From Selenomonadaceae bacterium (GTDB taxonomy: Bacteria > Bacillota > Negativicutes > Selenomonadales > Selenomonadaceae): 9,708 nt of DNA. The translations under genes and the position numbers were made by a program. The stretch's first letter is position 1; the number at the start of each line of letters is the position of its first letter. Positions 6,775 through 9,708 of the stretch are shown in pieces. The stretch is from contig JAFTEG010000120.1 in NCBI GenBank assembly GCA_017453765.1, forward strand, positions 1 to 9,708, given 5' to 3'. The notes beneath the pieces were generated by a model. It did no database searches. It was not told where the DNA came from and was given only the letters and a program-made list of their open reading frames with translations.

Positions 6775-8310
6775 CTATCTTAAATCCACATCTATATCGT
6801 TGCGATGTTTGATAGCCTCTGCAATGTGTTTGTCTGAAATTAAATCTGCGCCGCCGTCCAAATCTGCAATGGTGCGACCGACTTTTATAATTCTGTCATA
6901 TGAACGCGCTGAAAGTTTTTTCGACTCGAATACGTCTTTCAAAAGTTTTTCCGCCTGCTCCGACATGGTACAAAGACTTTGTAGCATTGCGTGATTCATC
7001 TGCGCGTTGCAGAATAAATGATATTTTTCCAGCCGCTTAAGCTGAATTTTTCGTGCGGCAGAAACGCGCTTGCGAATTTCGCTTGACGGTTCTGCGCGAC
7101 GCTTTGAACTTAAATCTTTGTACGGCACGCGCGGCACTCTTATATGAATGTCGATTCTGTCAAGCAAGGGACCCGACAGCTTACGCATATACCGCTTTAT
7201 TTCGTATTCGGAACATTGGCAACCGTGATCTTTATCGCCGCGCCAACCGCACGGGCAGGGATTCATCGCGCAGATTAAAATCATACTGGAAGGAAATGTC
7301 AAAGTGCCGCTTACTCGACTAACGGTAATTTGACGTTCTTCCAAAGGTTCACGCAACGCCTCAATGACGGGGCGTTTAAATTCCGGCAACTCGTCAAGAA
7401 AAAGTACACCGTGATGAGCAAGCGTGACTTGACCGGGTTTTGGATTCGTGCCGCCGCCGATAATCGCCGCCATTGACGCATCGTGATTGGGATTCTGAAA
7501 AGGACGTGTTGTAATTAAGCCGCCGTTACGTCCCAACTTCCCCGCGATACTGTAAATTTTCGTGACTTCCAACGCCTCGTCCCGTGTCAATTCCGGCAAA
7601 ATGGTACTCATACGCTTAGCCAACATTGTCTTGCCGGAGCCGGGTACGCCGACCATTAAGACGTTGTGACCGCCAGCCGCCGCAATTTCCAACGCACGCT
7701 TAGCCATAAATTGTCCCTGCACGTCCGCGAAGTCGTCGACAACTTCTATAAATTCTTCCGCACTTTCAACCGTCGAAGATTTTTCAGGTTCAAGCGATAT
7801 TTCGCCGTTCAAAAAATCCACCAATTCTACAAGGTTCAAAGGCGCGTAAACTTCCATGCCGTCAACCAGTAAAGCTTCATTGACGTTATCTTTAGAGACG
7901 ATAATTTTTTTAATGCCTTCGTCCCGCGCAGTGACGGTTATCGGCAAAATGCCGTTGACAGGTGAAAGTTTACCTTCCAATGACAATTCGGCGACAAATA
8001 AAAATTCGCGGCACTTTTCAGCCGAAATTGCGCCCTGCGCCGCCAAAATTCCTATTGCAATCGGCAAGTCGAGACCGGAGCTTTCTTTCTTGACTTCAGC
8101 CGGTGCAAGGTTAATCGTGATTTTTTCCAACTTCATACGCAAGCCGGAATTTTTTATCGCCGTACGCACTCTTTCTTTGGATTCGCGCACGGACGTACTG
8201 GGCAAGCCTACAATGTCGAAAGAAGGCATACCGTTGGCGCTGTCCACTTCCACTTTGATTATTAAGCCGTCGACGCCTTGAGTTGTAGCACCGAATGTTC
8301 CCGCATACAA
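6775..8310 (-). CDS. comM: ComM/YifB family AAA+ ATPase (Mg-chelatase-like)
   Basis: In naturally competent species ComM is a hexameric helicase that promotes branch migration during integration of transformed DNA; elsewhere the role is less clear, and it is not a true magnesium chelatase. The 511 residues are the usual length. Order of parts: an N-terminal Lon-protease-like (ChlI) domain, residues 1-165 (SFDIVGLP at 30-37); the AAA+ domain with Walker A GVPGSGKT (221-228) and Walker B VLFLDE (302-307); a Cys cluster CPC...CQC (352, 354, 364, 366), likely metal-binding; the arginine-containing LLDRIDI (382-388); and a C-terminal helical domain ending near 511. The start is TTG 8310: the family N-terminus MYAxxxxATxQG fits exactly and AAAGGAG lies 9 nt upstream, while the nearby ATG is out of frame. 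It lies between hisS and the MATE gene. Confidence 0.95.
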   Translation of the reverse strand: MYAGTFGATTQGVDGLIIKVEVDSANGMPSFDIVGLPSTSVRESKERVRTAIKNSGLRMKLEKITINLAPAEVKKESSGLDLPIAIGILAAQGAISAEKCREFLFVAELSLEGKLSPVNGILPITVTARDEGIKKIIVSKDNVNEALLVDGMEVYAPLNLVELVDFLNGEISLEPEKSSTVESAEEFIEVVDDFADVQGQFMAKRALEIAAAGGHNVLMVGVPGSGKTMLAKRMSTILPELTRDEALEVTKIYSIAGKLGRNGGLITTRPFQNPNHDASMAAIIGGGTNPKPGQVTLAHHGVLFLDELPEFKRPVIEALREPLEERQITVSRVSGTLTFPSSMILICAMNPCPCGWRGDKDHGCQCSEYEIKRYMRKLSGPLLDRIDIHIRVPRVPYKDLSSKRRAEPSSEIRKRVSAARKIQLKRLEKYHLFCNAQMNHAMLQSLCTMSEQAEKLLKDVFESKKLSARSYDRIIKVGRTIADLDGGADLISDKHIAEAIKHRNDIDVDLR

Positions 8311-8319
8311 TTTTAAAAT

Positions 8320-8326
8320 CTCCTTT
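8320..8326 (-). promoter_or_regulatory. Shine-Dalgarno site that decides the TTG start of comM
   Basis: On the - strand AAAGGAG lies 9 nt before TTG 8310. The preceding bases TACTCACTA are the end of a heptamer array, exactly as before flgD. One extra C separates array and site here. Confidence 0.85.
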
Positions 8327-8327
8327 G

Positions 8328-8376
8328 TAGTGAGTAGTAAATAGTTAGTAGTAAGTAGTAAATAGTGAATAGTTAT
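8328..8376. repeat. TAGTRAR heptamer array upstream of comM
   Basis: Seven 7-nt units in strict register on the + strand: TAGTGAG, TAGTAAA, TAGTTAG, TAGTAAG, TAGTAAA, TAGTGAA and TAGTTAT. The same family appears at 4521-4590. The unit next to the Shine-Dalgarno site is TAGTGAG (antisense to the gene) in both places. Confidence 0.93.
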
Positions 8377-8380
8377 TGCA

Positions 8381-8427
8381 TTACGAATTACGAATTACGA
8401 ATTACGCATTACGCATTACGCATTACC
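8381..8427. repeat. TTACGAA/TTACGCA heptamer array forming the 3' end of hisS
   Basis: Three perfect TTACGAA units (8381-8401) are followed by three perfect TTACGCA units (8402-8422) and a partial TTACC. The part from 8409 on is coding: on the - strand it reads as the last residues VMRNA and the TAA stop of hisS. The two blocks differ by one base, suggesting a substitution followed by separate expansion. Confidence 0.95.
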
Positions 8428-9668
8428 ATAGCGGCAACTTCGTCAATGGAAATTTTATTCTGCGCGGACGTTTCAAGATTTTTCACGGTAACGGCGTTTT
8501 CATTAACCTCATCTTCGCCGATTATAAGCGCGAACTTTGCACCGGACTTCGCCGCCTGTTTCATCTGCGCTTTCATACTGCGTGACGCAAAATCCATTGT
8601 TGCCGCGATATTTTTTTTACGCAGGTTATTTAAAAGTTTAAAGCCGCAAACTTCCGCCTCACGTCCCGCCGTCACGATAAACGCGTCAAGATTTTTCTGC
8701 GCGGCAGGAATTAAATTTTGTTTCTCAAGCGCGATTAAAATTCTTTCAATGCCTGCCGCAAAACCGATGCCGGGTGTAGGCGCACCGCCAATTTCTTCAA
8801 CCAACCCGTCATAACGTCCGCCGCCTGCCAATGCCGACTGCGCACCCAACGGCGTGTACTGAATTTCAAATGCCGTCTTCGTGTAGTAGTCAAGCCCGCG
8901 TACAAGGCGACTGTCGATTTTAAATTCAACGCCCGCCGCAGTTAAAAGCTCCTGCACGCGCGCAAAGTGTTCACGGCACTCATCGCAAAGACAAGTTTCA
9001 ATTTTCGGCGCGTCGTCCATAAAATCTTTGTCCGCGTCAACCTTGCAATCTAAAATTCGCAGGGGATTCTTTTCAAGCCGACTCTTGCAATCGCCGCAAA
9101 GTTCGTCGTGATATTCGCTGAAGTAATGAATTAATTTCTGCCTGTAGACCGGTCGACACGCGGGACAGCCTACCGTGTTAATTTTAAGTTCAAGTTCATC
9201 AAGTCCCAAATTTTTTAAAAAGTTCCACGCAAGCAAAATTATTTCCGCGTCAACGGCGGGATTTTTTTCACCCAACGCCTCGACGCCGAATTGGTGAAAT
9301 TCCCTGAGCCTGCCTGCCTGCGGTCTGTCGTAGCGAAACATTGAGCCGATATAAAAAAGTTTCACCAAGTTGCCTGCCGCGTAAAGTTTATTCTGCAGGT
9401 ACGCGCGAACTGCCGACGCGGTATTTTCCGGTCGCAGTGTTATGGAGCGGTTACCTCTGTCAGTGAAAGTGTACATTTCCTTCGACACAACGTCCGTAGT
9501 TTCGCCTATGCCGCGCTGAAAAAGTTCAGTGTGTTCAAATATCGGCGTCCTAATTTCTTCGTAGCCGTACGCCGCGCAGATTTTTCTCACTTCGTCTTCA
9601 ATGTAATTCCAGCCGGTAATTTGTTCCGGCAAAATATCTTTCGTGCCTCTCGGCGCATTCGTAATCAA
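8409..9668 (-). CDS. hisS: histidyl-tRNA synthetase
   Basis: Class II aminoacyl-tRNA synthetase that charges tRNA-His in the cytoplasm. I place the start at TTG 9668 (MITNAPRGTKDILPE), 5 nt after the Shine-Dalgarno GAGGTGA at 9674-9680; GTG 9677 would add three residues but lies within that site. At 419 residues it matches the family (E. coli 424). Seen: APRGTKDILPE (5-15), motif 2 with FRYDRPQAGRLREFHQ (111-126), the HisRS-specific RLVRGLDYY (254-262), AGGGRYDGLV (281-290) and motif 3 GIGFAAGIERI (300-310), followed by the anticodon-binding domain. A Cys-rich insertion (Cys168, 171, 191, 194, 208, 226, 228, 231) may bind metal, as in some bacterial HisRS. The C-terminal residues VMRNA and the stop are encoded by a heptamer array. 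It is followed by comM rather than aspS, the frequent partner in Bacillota. Confidence 0.96.
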   Translation of the reverse strand: MITNAPRGTKDILPEQITGWNYIEDEVRKICAAYGYEEIRTPIFEHTELFQRGIGETTDVVSKEMYTFTDRGNRSITLRPENTASAVRAYLQNKLYAAGNLVKLFYIGSMFRYDRPQAGRLREFHQFGVEALGEKNPAVDAEIILLAWNFLKNLGLDELELKINTVGCPACRPVYRQKLIHYFSEYHDELCGDCKSRLEKNPLRILDCKVDADKDFMDDAPKIETCLCDECREHFARVQELLTAAGVEFKIDSRLVRGLDYYTKTAFEIQYTPLGAQSALAGGGRYDGLVEEIGGAPTPGIGFAAGIERILIALEKQNLIPAAQKNLDAFIVTAGREAEVCGFKLLNNLRKKNIAATMDFASRSMKAQMKQAAKSGAKFALIIGEDEVNENAVTVKNLETSAQNKISIDEVAAMVMRNA

Positions 9669-9673
9669 ATTTG

Positions 9674-9680
9674 TCACCTC
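9674..9680 (-). promoter_or_regulatory. Shine-Dalgarno site of hisS
   Basis: GAGGTGA on the - strand matches the 16S tail complement. It contains a GTG in frame (9675-9677) that could be mistaken for the start; spacing favours TTG 9668. Confidence 0.65.
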
Positions 9681-9685
9681 GATAA

Positions 9686-9708
9686 TAGGGGTTAGGGGTT
9701 AGGGGCTA
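9686..9708. repeat. TTAGGGG-type heptamer array upstream of hisS, cut by the window edge
   Basis: Three 7-nt units (TAGGGGT, TAGGGGT, TAGGGGC) and the start of another (TA) run to the last base. The array is 5 nt outside the hisS Shine-Dalgarno site, so it lies in the hisS leader. Its full length is not visible. Confidence 0.8.

Noticed and set aside
8328..8427. CRISPR array
   Set aside because: The repeats are 7 nt, directly abutting and without spacers; no cas gene is present.
8365..8814. Open frames on the + strand beginning in the heptamer arrays
   Set aside because: They run antisense to hisS; the apparent start lies in repeat DNA and the protein has no recognisable features.

Overview
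The window looks like a chromosomal housekeeping region of an anaerobic, flagellated bacterium of the Bacillota. A member of the Negativicutes (Selenomonas-like) is my best guess. The basis is strong AAAGGAG Shine-Dalgarno sites with ATG, GTG and TTG starts, a Bacillota-style short FlgD next to FliK, an anaerobic-type cobaltochelatase CbiK, and the character of GlmM and HisS. The taxonomic call is inference from protein style, not from a search.

The left half is read on the + strand. It holds the end of glmM (phosphoglucosamine mutase, cut by the window edge), cbiK (overlapping the glmM stop by 8 nt), a long Gln/Pro-rich fliK (hook-length control) interrupted by an apparent single-base frameshift, and flgD (hook cap). 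A strong hairpin terminator with A and T tracts at 5244-5278 closes this block. The right half is read on the - strand, convergently: hisS (histidyl-tRNA synthetase), comM (YifB-type AAA+ protein of the Mg-chelatase family) and a MATE-family exporter. The + block links cell-wall precursor synthesis, corrin/sirohydrochlorin metal insertion and flagellar hook assembly. The - block links translation, DNA uptake/recombination and export. Neither block is one pathway.

The most unusual thing here is the spacers. Four of them consist almost wholly of short tandem repeats, with repeat units of 7 nt (three unrelated sequence families) or 8 and about 15 nt (an ATCGAT family). The arrays run from the stop codon of one gene, or from inside its last codons, up to the Shine-Dalgarno site of the next or to within a few bases of a stop. 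One heptamer family (consensus TAGTRAR) stands directly before the Shine-Dalgarno site of both flgD and comM, in the same orientation relative to the gene. The ATCGAT family forms the C-terminal codons of cbiK and recurs, inverted, more than 3 kb away between flgD and the MATE gene. A TTACGAA/TTACGCA array forms the last codons and stop of hisS, and a TTAGGGG array lies upstream of hisS. This resembles the short tandemly repeated repetitive (STRR) heptamers known from filamentous cyanobacteria, but I infer it is an independent case.

There is no gene-free stretch longer than 300 bases. I saw no tRNA, rRNA, CRISPR array, insertion sequence or recognisable riboswitch.
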